Assembly (NCBI GenBank): GCA_039034035.1 | Contig: JBCCBN010000057.1 | Span: 1-15,232 of the forward strand | DNA: 15,232 bases | DNA from: UBA5336 sp039034035 | Lineage (GTDB): Bacteria; Pseudomonadota; Alphaproteobacteria; Caulobacterales; Hyphomonadaceae | Reading direction: 5' to 3' | Shown: positions 1 through 6,990 of the stretch, in pieces | Layout: each line of letters opens with the position of its first letter | Numbering within the stretch: the first letter of the stretch is position 1 | Made by a program: the position numbers and the translations under genes | Notes under the pieces: generated by a model | What the model saw: the letters and a program-made list of their open reading frames with translations, nothing else | What the model was told of the DNA's origin: nothing | Databases searched by the model: none

Positions 1-63
1 GACGGTATGTAACTTGCTTGTAGAAACATCCGGTACGGATTGATCGCTGGTTTGGGGTTTCAG

Positions 64-240
64 ATGTCTTCATTTCAAACAGATGCGGGGGTGCTGGCGC
101 CGCATGGCCCGTGGAGTGTCGAGACGCGCTACACCGAGACCAAGCTCAGTTTCCGAGCCTGCCTGGCAACCCTGTTCGTCGCGGCCGCCTTGCTCTGGAG
201 CGCATTGCTGGTCTCGATCTGGTACGTGGCAGCGTTCTGA
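64..240 (+). CDS. small single-helix membrane protein, unknown function
   Basis: A 58-residue protein if translated from the ATG at 64; an in-frame TTG at 40 would add eight residues. The N-terminal half is polar (ending around YTETKLSF) and residues about 36-57 form one strongly hydrophobic stretch rich in Leu, Ala, Val and Trp, so a single-pass inner-membrane protein is likely. Third-position GC becomes high after the first few codons, which supports real coding, but there is no clear Shine-Dalgarno sequence, only a GGGG run about 10 bases upstream. I do not recognise a family. The following 174 bases before the phosphatase hold no convincing gene; a 50-codon frame at 318-470 runs into the phosphatase start and has weaker codon bias. 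No function is proposed. Confidence 0.5.
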   Translation: MSSFQTDAGVLAPHGPWSVETRYTETKLSFRACLATLFVAAALLWSALLVSIWYVAAF

Positions 241-414
241 AGACGCCGGACGGCCAAAGGGCGGGCGCGGGACAGGTGAGGGTCGACCCGGTGGCACGTC
301 TTCCAGGGCCGCCGCTGATGGCTGACAGCGTGGCTTGCGCCCAACCGCAGGAAGTGGTGTTCGTGGCGCCCGAGCCTTTGCCATGGGCGAAGGCGCCAGC
401 AATGGTTGCCAGTC

Positions 415-1218
415 ATGTTCAAGCCCAAGGGCCCGAGACACATCGCCAATCCTGCGGGCCCGAAGGGTAAGCGGGCCTATGCGATCGGCGACATTCATGG
501 CCGGTATGACCTGCTTGAAGCCCTGCTTTGGGCGATCCGCAAGGATGCGAGCGAGCGGCCGACTCTGGATACCCATCTGGTTTCCCTGGGCGACCTGATC
601 GACCGGGGACCGGAATCGAACCGGGTGGTCGAGGCTTTTACGGGGCCGCAGGAGGGGTTCATGTCGACGAACGTCTTGATGGGCAATCATGAGGAGATGC
701 TGCTGCGTGGGCTTACGGGGGAAGCGAATTTGTTGCAGGGCTGGCTCGACCATGGCGGCTATGCCTGCGCGGAAAGCTATGGCGTGAATGCGGCCTATCT
801 GCGCGGCCAGACCGCCGACACCCAGTTTGACGCGCTGAGCGCCGCGATCCCCGACAGCCATGTCAGCGTGATGCGCAAGGCGCTCGAATGTATCCGGTTC
901 GGCGATTTTCTGTTTACCCATGCGGGTATTCGTCCGGGCGTCGCGCCGGACCAGCAAACCGCCCGCGACATGCGCTGGATCCGGAAGGAGTTCCTGGAGT
1001 CCGATGCGCCGCTGGGCTGCGTCGTGGTTCATGGGCACACGGTCACCGATCATGTGGTGGAGCGCTCCAACCGGGTGGGGCTCGATACCGGTGCCTACAA
1101 GACAGGTTTGCTGACGGCGATGATGATCGAAGGTCCCGAGCGCGTCTTCATCAAGGCGTTTGATGATGGCAACCGAATCCGCGTGTCGCGGGAATTGCGT
1201 CCCGGACTGCCGGACTGA
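415..1218 (+). CDS. PPP-type metallophosphatase (serine/threonine phosphatase / diadenosine tetraphosphatase-like)
   Basis: A 267-residue cytoplasmic protein with the classical calcineurin-like signature in order: GDIHG at residues 25-29, GDLIDRG at 59-65 and GNHEE from residue 90. Later histidine sites are visible in FTHAG and VVHGHT. These residues bind the dinuclear metal centre of the PPP superfamily, which contains bacterial Ser/Thr phosphatases and ApaH-type Ap4A hydrolases; the substrate cannot be read from sequence alone. The length is normal for the bacterial family. I chose ATG 415 because the frame has strong GC3 bias from there on; TTG 406 is an alternative three codons upstream. 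No clear ribosome-binding site precedes either. The gene converges on the biotin-carrier gene, and its stop is followed by a GC-rich segment with a 12-base direct repeat (GGGCCGGGCGCG, twice within 1224-1249). Confidence 0.9.
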   Translation: MFKPKGPRHIANPAGPKGKRAYAIGDIHGRYDLLEALLWAIRKDASERPTLDTHLVSLGDLIDRGPESNRVVEAFTGPQEGFMSTNVLMGNHEEMLLRGLTGEANLLQGWLDHGGYACAESYGVNAAYLRGQTADTQFDALSAAIPDSHVSVMRKALECIRFGDFLFTHAGIRPGVAPDQQTARDMRWIRKEFLESDAPLGCVVVHGHTVTDHVVERSNRVGLDTGAYKTGLLTAMMIEGPERVFIKAFDDGNRIRVSRELRPGLPD

Positions 1219-1265
1219 AGCCGGGCCGGGCGCGCTGGGGCCGGGCGCGTTAGTGCTGGGCTTGG

Positions 1266-1290
1266 GGGCGGACCTTGAGGGTGTCCGTCC
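1266..1290 (+). terminator. possible terminator hairpin between convergent genes
   Basis: GGGCGGAC (1266-1273) can pair with GTCCGTCC (1283-1290) with one G-T pair and a nine-base loop. It lies 48 bases after the phosphatase stop, and its 3' arm touches the last base of the oppositely oriented biotin-carrier gene. The downstream side is only modestly T-containing (TATTCGATCT), so it is a weak intrinsic terminator at best. Confidence 0.3.
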
Positions 1291-1505
1291 TATTCGATCT
1301 CGAGGGCGACCAGGCCTTCTTCCACGGCATCCCCTTCGGCGATGGCCACCGCTCGGATGGTTCCGTCACCGGGTGCTTCATAGGGCACTTCCATCTTCAT
1401 CACTTCCATGATGAACAGCGTGTCGCCGGTTTTTACGGTGTCGCCCGCCTTGACCATGAGCTTCCAGACCGTGCCGCCGGTTTCCAGTTCAATCGGTGTC
1501 GCCAT
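1290..1505 (-). CDS. free-standing biotin carboxyl carrier domain protein
   Basis: A 71-residue protein that is only a biotinyl/lipoyl domain. The biotinylation motif EVMKMEV puts the modified lysine at residue 37, followed by the usual PYEAPGDG turn and a second half containing EGDAVEEG. The carrier normally shuttles carboxybiotin from a biotin carboxylase to a carboxyltransferase. Here it starts 11 bases after the stop of the carboxyltransferase gene on the same strand, with GAGG about eight bases before its ATG, so the two are surely co-transcribed and probable partners. The open frame extends further upstream to 1586, but that part overlaps the end of the carboxyltransferase gene and looks non-coding, so MATPIELE is the start. 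Most acyl-CoA carboxylases carry this domain fused to biotin carboxylase; no such gene is in the window. A lipoyl role is unlikely given the MKM motif. Confidence 0.92.
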   Translation of the reverse strand: MATPIELETGGTVWKLMVKAGDTVKTGDTLFIMEVMKMEVPYEAPGDGTIRAVAIAEGDAVEEGLVALEIE

Positions 1506-1516
1506 GGGCGGTTTCC

Positions 1517-3064
1517 TCAGGGTCTGATGCTGAAATGGGCCGGTCCGCGCAGCGGGTCCAGCAGGGGTTGGATGCGGTCGATCCATCGGCAGAGTTCGGG
1601 CCGGGTCTCGCGCGGGTCGATCAGTTCGTGCACGGCGAGGGCTTCGGCGCGCGGGAAGGGTGACTGGCGCGCGGCCAGTTTCTCTTCCAGCTCGCGCCGT
1701 TTCGCGTCGGGGTCTTCGGCGGCGGCGATTTCGCGATGGAAGGCGACGGCGACCCCGCCCTCAACCGGCAGGGGGCCGGTCTCGGCAGAGGGCCATGAGA
1801 GGACATGCGCTTCGGGGCCATAATGGGCCGCCTGGGCCACGCCGAAGGATTTGCGCACCTGGACCGCTGCCCAGGGGACGGTGGTCATGGCGGCGGTCAG
1901 CACAGCGTTGGCGCCATAGCGGATGGTCGCGTCTTGCTCGGCCTTGGAGCCGATCATGAAGCCCGGCTCATCGACCAGGGTGACGATGGGTAGGTGGAAG
2001 GTTTCGCACAGCTCCATGAACCGGCGTGCCTTCTGGGCGCCAAGGGCCGTCATTGAGCCGGCCAAATGGCGGCAATCATTGGCCCATACGCCGACCGGTT
2101 GGCCGTTCAGGCGAGCGAGGCCGGTGATCTGGCTGCGGCCATAGCCCTTGCCGATCTCGAAGAAGCTCGTCTGGTCGAACACCATGGCGATGGCCTTGCG
2201 CATGTCGAACGCGCGGCGCCGTTCGCGCGGCACGAGCGACAAGAGCGCCTCGTCCTGCCGGTCGACGGGGTCGTCGCAGGCGGTGACGGGTGGCAGGTCC
2301 CAGACATGATCGGGAAGGTAGGCGAGCATGCCGCGGATCTGGTCGAGGCAGTCCGCCTCATCGATGCCGGCATTGTCCACGGTGCCGTTCCGGGTGTGGA
2401 CGGCCCAGCCGCCAAGCTCGTCCTTGGTAGTCTTTTCGCCCATTGCACGTTCGACGACCGCGGGACCGGCGGTCAGGATCTGGGCCGTCGATTTCGACAT
2501 GACCGAGAAGTGCGATGCTACAAGGCGGGCTGCGGGCAGGCCGGCCACCGCGCCCAGGGCCGCTGTTGCGACCGGAACCGTGGCCATGGCTTGTGCGACA
2601 GACCGGAACCGTGAGGGCGAAAAGACGGGTGCTGGCAGGCTCGGCCCGCCAGAGCCGCCGACACTGCCGCCAGCGCCTTCGTGTAGCCGGACCAGGGGCA
2701 AGCGGTATTGCAGCGCCAGGTCTTCAGTGTAGACGCTCTTGCGGAGCCCGGCTGGCGATGGCGAACCGCCCTTCATGGTGAAGTCCTCGCCGCCCACCAC
2801 GATGCGGCGGCCGTTCACGCGCGCGAAGCCGAGCACGAAATTGGCCGGTTCAAAGCCGATCAGCGCGCCGTCTGGACCATTGACGGGGGCGCCGGCGCCG
2901 CGGCCGATCTCGTCGAACGATCCGGTGTCGACGAGGGCGTCGATGCGTTCGCGCACGGTCAGCCGGCCCTTGTCGTGCTGGCGCGCGACGGCGGCTTCAC
3001 CGCCTTGGCCCAGCGCGAGGGTGCGGCGTTGGCGGATTTCGTCAGCTTCTTTTTCCCAGCTCAT
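1517..3064 (-). CDS. acyl-CoA carboxylase, carboxyltransferase (beta) subunit
   Basis: A 515-residue protein of the usual length for PccB/AccD-type carboxyltransferases, with two crotonase-like lobes. The N-terminal family motif GRLTVRERIDALVD lies at residues 33-46; a glycine-rich oxyanion-type segment AGGSVGGSGG is at 131-140; the C-terminal lobe carries LVDEPGFMIG at about 363-372 and a WPSAE segment. The family transfers carboxyl from carboxybiotin to an acyl-CoA (acetyl-, propionyl-, methylcrotonyl- or geranyl-CoA); which one is used here cannot be decided by eye. It is followed at 11 bases by a 71-residue biotin carrier, its probable partner. Its ATG has no Shine-Dalgarno sequence, and the best promoter (3072-3101) would start transcription almost at the ATG. 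It is divergent from an acyl-CoA dehydrogenase operon, suggesting a shared catabolic theme. Confidence 0.93.
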   Translation of the reverse strand: MSWEKEADEIRQRRTLALGQGGEAAVARQHDKGRLTVRERIDALVDTGSFDEIGRGAGAPVNGPDGALIGFEPANFVLGFARVNGRRIVVGGEDFTMKGGSPSPAGLRKSVYTEDLALQYRLPLVRLHEGAGGSVGGSGGPSLPAPVFSPSRFRSVAQAMATVPVATAALGAVAGLPAARLVASHFSVMSKSTAQILTAGPAVVERAMGEKTTKDELGGWAVHTRNGTVDNAGIDEADCLDQIRGMLAYLPDHVWDLPPVTACDDPVDRQDEALLSLVPRERRRAFDMRKAIAMVFDQTSFFEIGKGYGRSQITGLARLNGQPVGVWANDCRHLAGSMTALGAQKARRFMELCETFHLPIVTLVDEPGFMIGSKAEQDATIRYGANAVLTAAMTTVPWAAVQVRKSFGVAQAAHYGPEAHVLSWPSAETGPLPVEGGVAVAFHREIAAAEDPDAKRRELEEKLAARQSPFPRAEALAVHELIDPRETRPELCRWIDRIQPLLDPLRGPAHFSIRP

Positions 3065-3071
3065 GGCGGCT

Positions 3072-3101
3072 ATCTTGGACCGATCGAGGCTTTGCCGTCA
3101 A
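3072..3101 (-). promoter_or_regulatory. candidate promoter of the carboxyltransferase gene, predicting a leaderless mRNA
   Basis: On the minus strand TTGACG (3101-3096) is followed after 18 bases by CAAGAT (3077-3072). TTGACGGC matches the Caulobacter housekeeping -35 consensus TTGACGNS completely; the -10 is poorer (three of six against TATAAT). Transcription would begin near 3065, next to the ATG at 3064, which agrees with the absence of a Shine-Dalgarno sequence. The intergenic span to the divergent dehydrogenase gene is 219 bases. Confidence 0.4.
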
Positions 3102-3283
3102 AACCTGCTGCGCGTCCGGCTATCGGAAGAGGGTGCCGAGTAGTGCTGCGATAATGGGTGGCCAACCGCTGGTGGAAACACTTGCGCCCTTTTGGCCTAT
3201 GTGCCGGGGCGGCCCTTGTCTTGTCGCGCCGCGCCAGCGATGGTGCGGGGGCGAAGAAGAGACAAACCCCCGGGAGGATCGAA

Positions 3284-4585
3284 ATGCCTGACACAATGGG
3301 ATCACTGAACCCAGAAGACGAGATGAACAATCTCACCATGTCCGAAGAGGCGCGCCCGCTTTATGAGCATGTGAAACAGTTCGTTGCGGATGTTGTCACG
3401 CCGATGAGCGAGGAGTTTCACCGCCTCGGCGAGGGCAAGGCCGATATCTGGTCCTATGCGCCGGGGCAGCTGGAATGTCTCGAAAAGGCCAAGGATGAGG
3501 CCAAGAAGCAGGGGCTTTGGAACTTCTTCCTGCCTGATGCGGACACCGGTGAAGGCCTCAAGAATCTCGACTACGCCTATATCGCTGCCGAGTTGGGCAA
3601 GAACCCGCTCGCGTCCGAAACCATGAATTGCTCGGCGCCTGACACCGGCAATATGGAAGTGCTGGAACGGGTTGGCACGCCAGAGCAAAAGGAAACTTGG
3701 CTCAAGCCGCTGCTGGAGGGGAAGATCCGCTCGGCGTTTGCGATGACCGAGCCGGGCATCCCGTCGTCGGATGCCAAGAATGTGTCCACCGAAGCGCGCC
3801 TGGAAAATGGCGAGTGGGTGATCAATGGCGAGAAATTCTACATTTCCGGGGCCGGCGATCCGCGCTGCAAGATCATGATCACCATGGTCAAGACCAGCCC
3901 CGATGCCGAACCCCACAAGCAGCAATCGCAGATCCTGGTGCCGATCGACACACCCGGCGTGAAGATTGTGGGACCCATGCATGTGTTCGGTAATCCGGAC
4001 GCGCCGCATGGCCACATGCACATCATCTTCGACAATGTGCGCGTGCCTGAAAGCAACATGCTGCTGGGCGAGGGGCGCGGCTTCGAGATTTCCCAGCTTC
4101 GCCTGGGCCCTGGCCGGATCCACCATTGCATGCGCTCGATTGGTGCGGCGGAGAAGGCGCTGGACCTGATGGTCATTCGCGGGATGGGCCGGCAGGCCTT
4201 TGGGCGGGACCTGATCAAGCTGGGCGGTAATATCGAAGTGGTGTCCCGCGCTCGGATCGAGATTGAGGCCATGCGTCTCATGGTGCTGAAGGCGGCCAAG
4301 GCGATGGATGTGCTGGGCAATGCGGAAGCCCGGGTCTGGATCTCGATGGTCAAGGCAATGGTGCCCGAGCGGGTGTGCAAGATCATCGACGATGCGATCC
4401 AGATCCATGGCGCAACAGGCGTGTCGCAATGGACGCCGCTGGCGGGGATGTACACATCCCAGCGCACCTTGCGGCTGGCCGATGGTCCGGACGAAGTGCA
4501 CCATATGGTGGTGGGCCGTGCAGAAACGCGCCGCTATTCGGGCGATGAGGAAGATCCGGCCATGGCGGCTGTCTGGCGGAAATAG
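3284..4585 (+). CDS. acyl-CoA dehydrogenase, ACAD10/11-like
   Basis: A 433-residue FAD-dependent acyl-CoA dehydrogenase. The flavin/substrate-loop signature AFAMTEP is at residues 151-157, followed by NGEKFYISGA (191-200), the middle beta domain, and a C-terminal helical domain with RLGPGRIHHCMRSIG and IQIHGATGVSQWTPLA. The C-terminal LADGPDEVH (398-406) is typical of the ACAD10/11 branch; by comparison with YEG of classical enzymes, the usual catalytic Glu appears to be Asp400. The family removes alpha,beta hydrogens from acyl-CoA and passes electrons to ETF; ACAD10/11 relatives are linked to unusual acyl chains including 4-hydroxy acids. I chose ATG 3284 because GGGAGG sits seven bases upstream; the frame is open back to GTG 3158, but that extension is non-conserved in character. 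It is the first gene of a probable three-gene operon, 11 bases before the crotonase. Confidence 0.95.
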   Translation: MPDTMGSLNPEDEMNNLTMSEEARPLYEHVKQFVADVVTPMSEEFHRLGEGKADIWSYAPGQLECLEKAKDEAKKQGLWNFFLPDADTGEGLKNLDYAYIAAELGKNPLASETMNCSAPDTGNMEVLERVGTPEQKETWLKPLLEGKIRSAFAMTEPGIPSSDAKNVSTEARLENGEWVINGEKFYISGAGDPRCKIMITMVKTSPDAEPHKQQSQILVPIDTPGVKIVGPMHVFGNPDAPHGHMHIIFDNVRVPESNMLLGEGRGFEISQLRLGPGRIHHCMRSIGAAEKALDLMVIRGMGRQAFGRDLIKLGGNIEVVSRARIEIEAMRLMVLKAAKAMDVLGNAEARVWISMVKAMVPERVCKIIDDAIQIHGATGVSQWTPLAGMYTSQRTLRLADGPDEVHHMVVGRAETRRYSGDEEDPAMAAVWRK

Positions 4586-4596
4586 AGCCTTCGCCA

Positions 4597-5412
4597 ATGT
4601 CTGCAGAGCCGGTGGTCGAGCGCTACAGCGATGCCCTGTCCCTGACCCGTAGCGGCCGGGTTGTGGTGGTTACGCTCGACCGCGGAGATGGCCTGAACGC
4701 CCTGTCCCGGCCCGTGGTGGGCGAGCTGACAACGCTCGCCCATGATCTCTATAGCGACACGCGGTCATCGGTGGTGGTGCTCCACGGCGCTGGTGCGTTT
4801 TCGGCGGGGTTCGATCTCAAGGACAGCCCCTTGGCGGGGGCGGCCAAGCCGACCCTGCTGGAGCGCCGGGAAGCGCTGAAAGCGGGACCGGTCCTGTGCG
4901 CGGCGTGGGAGCGCCTTGAGCAGATCACCATTGCGGCGGTCGAGCGGTTCTGCATCGGTGGTGGGGTCGCGTTGGCGCTGGCCTGTGACCATCGCATCGC
5001 TGCTGAAGACGCCCATTTCAGGCTGCCGGAAGTGCCGCTGGGCATGAATATGAGCTGGCAGAGCAATCCCCGCACCGTGGCGCTGGTTGGGCCGTCACGG
5101 GCAAAGCGCTTCACGATATTGGGGGAGAAATTGCCCGCGCCCACCGCGCTGGAGTGGGGGCTGGTGGATGAGATGACGGCCCCGGGCGAGGCCCTGGTGG
5201 CGGCAGAAGCGCTGGCCGAGCGCTATGGCGCGATGCCGCCCATCCCCCTGCGGATGACCAAGACCGCCATCAATGCCGCGGCCAATGCGCTCCACCACAC
5301 CGTCAGCTATATGGATCGCGACCAGTTCCTCCTGGCCTCGACCACGCAAGACCAGCGCGAGGGTGTCCGCGCCTTTCTGGAAAAGCGCCCCTCTGTGTTC
5401 AAGGGAGACTGA
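4597..5412 (+). CDS. enoyl-CoA hydratase/isomerase (crotonase) family protein
   Basis: A 271-residue crotonase-fold protein. The first oxyanion-hole segment GAFSAGFDLKD is at residues 66-76; the second region reads CIGGGVALALACDHRIAAED (119-138) followed by FRLPEVPLGM. In classical rat enoyl-CoA hydratase two glutamates are used, in GGGCE and in QPE. Here the second survives as Glu145, while the first aligns with Ala125, so hydration by the classical two-Glu mechanism is doubtful; isomerase, hydrolase or another crotonase chemistry is possible. It starts 11 bases after the dehydrogenase stop, without a strong ribosome-binding site, and ends five bases before the dioxygenase gene, so translational coupling is likely. 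Substrate unknown; presumably it acts on the product of the upstream dehydrogenase. Confidence 0.92.
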   Translation: MSAEPVVERYSDALSLTRSGRVVVVTLDRGDGLNALSRPVVGELTTLAHDLYSDTRSSVVVLHGAGAFSAGFDLKDSPLAGAAKPTLLERREALKAGPVLCAAWERLEQITIAAVERFCIGGGVALALACDHRIAAEDAHFRLPEVPLGMNMSWQSNPRTVALVGPSRAKRFTILGEKLPAPTALEWGLVDEMTAPGEALVAAEALAERYGAMPPIPLRMTKTAINAAANALHHTVSYMDRDQFLLASTTQDQREGVRAFLEKRPSVFKGD

Positions 5413-5417
5413 TCGCC

Positions 5418-6260
5418 ATGTCCACGCCAGTAGAAATCGCCCCGATCGCCGGTGCCCTGGGCGCTGAAATCCGCGGTGTCGACCTGCGGGAAGATTTGAC
5501 AAATGCGGCGTTCGACACCGTCCACCAGGCGTTTCTCGATCACCAGGTGATCTTTTTTCGCGACCAGGCGGGGCTGTCGCCAGACCGGCAGAAGGCGTTT
5601 GCGCGCCGCTTCGGGACGCTCAACGTCCACCCCTATGTCGCCGGCATGGCGGGTCACCCCGAACTGATGGAAATCATCAAGGAACCCCATGAAACCGGGA
5701 ATTTCGGCGGCGGCTGGCACTCTGACATGTCCTTCCTTGAAGAACCGGCGCTGGGCAGCGTGCTCTATGCCCAGGAGGTCCCGCCCTTTGGTGGGGACAC
5801 ACTGTTTGCCAGCCAGACCGCCGCCTATGACGCCCTGTCAGAGGGTATGAAATCCATGTTGGGCGGGCTCAACGCCGTCCATTCTGCCAGCCGCGAATAC
5901 AGCGCCAAGGGGCCGTCGGCGCAGGCCCGGGCCTCCATGTCGGCCAGCGAGGCACCCGATGCCCCGGAATTCGAGCATCCCGTCGTCAGGACCCATCCGG
6001 AAACCGGCCGCAAGTCGCTCTATGTGAACCCGGCCTTCACCCTGCGCCTGGCCGGCATGACCAAGCGCGAAAGCAAGCCGATCCTCGATTTTCTGTTCAC
6101 CCATTCGCGGGAAGAGCGCTTTACCTGCCGGTTCAGGTGGAGAGATGGCGCGGTAGCGTTCTGGGACAATCGCTGTTGCTGGCATTATGCCCTGAATGAC
6201 TATCATGGCCATCGCCGGCACATGCGGCGCGCCACCATCAATGGCGACCGGCCGCACTGA
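5418..6260 (+). CDS. TauD/TfdA family 2-oxoglutarate-dependent dioxygenase
   Basis: A 280-residue non-haem Fe(II) dioxygenase of normal family length. The iron-binding HxD is visible in GGGWHSDMSF (His101, Asp103), and the distal histidine in DNRCCWHYALNDYHG (His256). The arginines that hold 2-oxoglutarate in TauD lie just after it in the HRRHMRR segment. GGDTLFAS after the HxD motif is also typical. Family members hydroxylate their substrate, often cleaving it (taurine, 2,4-D, alpha-ketoglutarate-dependent hydroxylations of carnitine precursors); the specific substrate cannot be told from this sequence. The ATG has GGGAG upstream, within the end of the crotonase gene, and the gene lies five bases after that stop, so it is the last member of the dehydrogenase operon. 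This suggests that an oxygenation step feeds or follows the acyl-CoA pathway. Confidence 0.93.
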   Translation: MSTPVEIAPIAGALGAEIRGVDLREDLTNAAFDTVHQAFLDHQVIFFRDQAGLSPDRQKAFARRFGTLNVHPYVAGMAGHPELMEIIKEPHETGNFGGGWHSDMSFLEEPALGSVLYAQEVPPFGGDTLFASQTAAYDALSEGMKSMLGGLNAVHSASREYSAKGPSAQARASMSASEAPDAPEFEHPVVRTHPETGRKSLYVNPAFTLRLAGMTKRESKPILDFLFTHSREERFTCRFRWRDGAVAFWDNRCCWHYALNDYHGHRRHMRRATINGDRPH

Positions 6261-6305
6261 GCGATTGGATTTACGCGCAGCCCGCAGGGTTTGCGCCCAA
6301 CGGCG

Positions 6306-6332
6306 CAGCCAAGGGCGAATTCATCTTGGCTG
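6306..6332. terminator. perfect 8-bp hairpin downstream of the dioxygenase gene
   Basis: CAGCCAAG (6306-6313) and CTTGGCTG (6325-6332) pair perfectly around an 11-base loop, 45 bases after the dioxygenase stop and 29 bases before the ExoD-like start. No T-run follows (GGGGCGGGGC), so it is not a textbook intrinsic terminator; it may stabilise the operon mRNA end or control the next gene. Confidence 0.35.
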
Positions 6333-6361
6333 GGGCGGGGCGGACCTGTTACTCGACCACG

Positions 6362-6964
6362 ATGAGCGATGTACACGATCTGCAATCGCTGTTCGATTCC
6401 CTGCTGGAGAATACCACCGGCGACACCGTCACTGTGCGCGATCTCCTGGATGCGGTTGGCCGACGGAGCTATGGGCCTATTCTGTTCCTGCTGGGCTTTG
6501 TCGCGATTAGCCCATTGACGATCATCCCCGGGGCCAACTGGCTTGTCGCGCTGGTTGTCCTGATCGTGTCGGTGCAGATCATTGTCGGCCGAAACTTCCC
6601 CTGGGTCCCGAGTAGAGCCCTGGATTTCACCTTCAAGCGAGAGCATCTCACCCGCGGAATTGACGCCATGCGCAAACATGCCCACACGGTCGATCGGCTG
6701 GTTGCGCCGCGCTTCACCGTCATGACCGAGCCGCCTTTCGTCCAATTGATCGGGCTGATCTGCGTGGGGGCCGCCCTGGCGACGTTCCCGCTCGGCCTTT
6801 TGCCTTTGGGGCCGCTGCTGCCGGGTCTGACCATCCTGCTGTTCGGCTTGGGGCTCACGGCCCGTGACGGGGTCCTCATCGCCCTGGCTGGCGCCTGCCT
6901 GACAGCATCGATTGTGGTACTGACCCGTATTGCCGGAGATATCCTGTCCCTCGGCTTGATCTGA
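6362..6964 (+). CDS. ExoD-family membrane protein
   Basis: A 200-residue integral membrane protein matching the ExoD family, first described in Sinorhizobium for exopolysaccharide production and alkaline tolerance; its biochemical role remains unclear. A soluble N-terminal segment including VTVRDLLDAVGRRSYGP (residues about 23-39) is characteristic, followed by hydrophobic stretches at about 38-56, 58-75 and three more between 126 and 190, with the proline/glycine-rich LLPLGPLLPG between them. I chose ATG 6362 because the TTG at 6326 lies inside the upstream hairpin; neither has a good Shine-Dalgarno sequence. It follows the dioxygenase by about 100 bases and precedes the Fe-S scaffold gene by 26, so it might share a transcript with the latter. 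Confidence 0.88.
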   Translation: MSDVHDLQSLFDSLLENTTGDTVTVRDLLDAVGRRSYGPILFLLGFVAISPLTIIPGANWLVALVVLIVSVQIIVGRNFPWVPSRALDFTFKREHLTRGIDAMRKHAHTVDRLVAPRFTVMTEPPFVQLIGLICVGAALATFPLGLLPLGPLLPGLTILLFGLGLTARDGVLIALAGACLTASIVVLTRIAGDILSLGLI

Positions 6965-6990
6965 ACCGCTGGCCGGCCGATCTATAGACC

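Noticed and set aside
318..470. 50-codon plus-strand frame overlapping the phosphatase start
   Set aside because: Weaker GC3 bias than the overlapping phosphatase frame, no ribosome-binding site and no recognisable family; too little support for a gene.
70..1053. Long minus-strand frame across the phosphatase gene
   Set aside because: It is the antisense shadow of a GC-rich gene; the plus strand has GDIHG, GDLIDRG and GNHEE motifs and normal codon bias.
3302..4597. 431-codon minus-strand frame antisense to the acyl-CoA dehydrogenase
   Set aside because: His/Arg-rich shadow translation; the plus strand carries all acyl-CoA dehydrogenase motifs and a strong ribosome-binding site.
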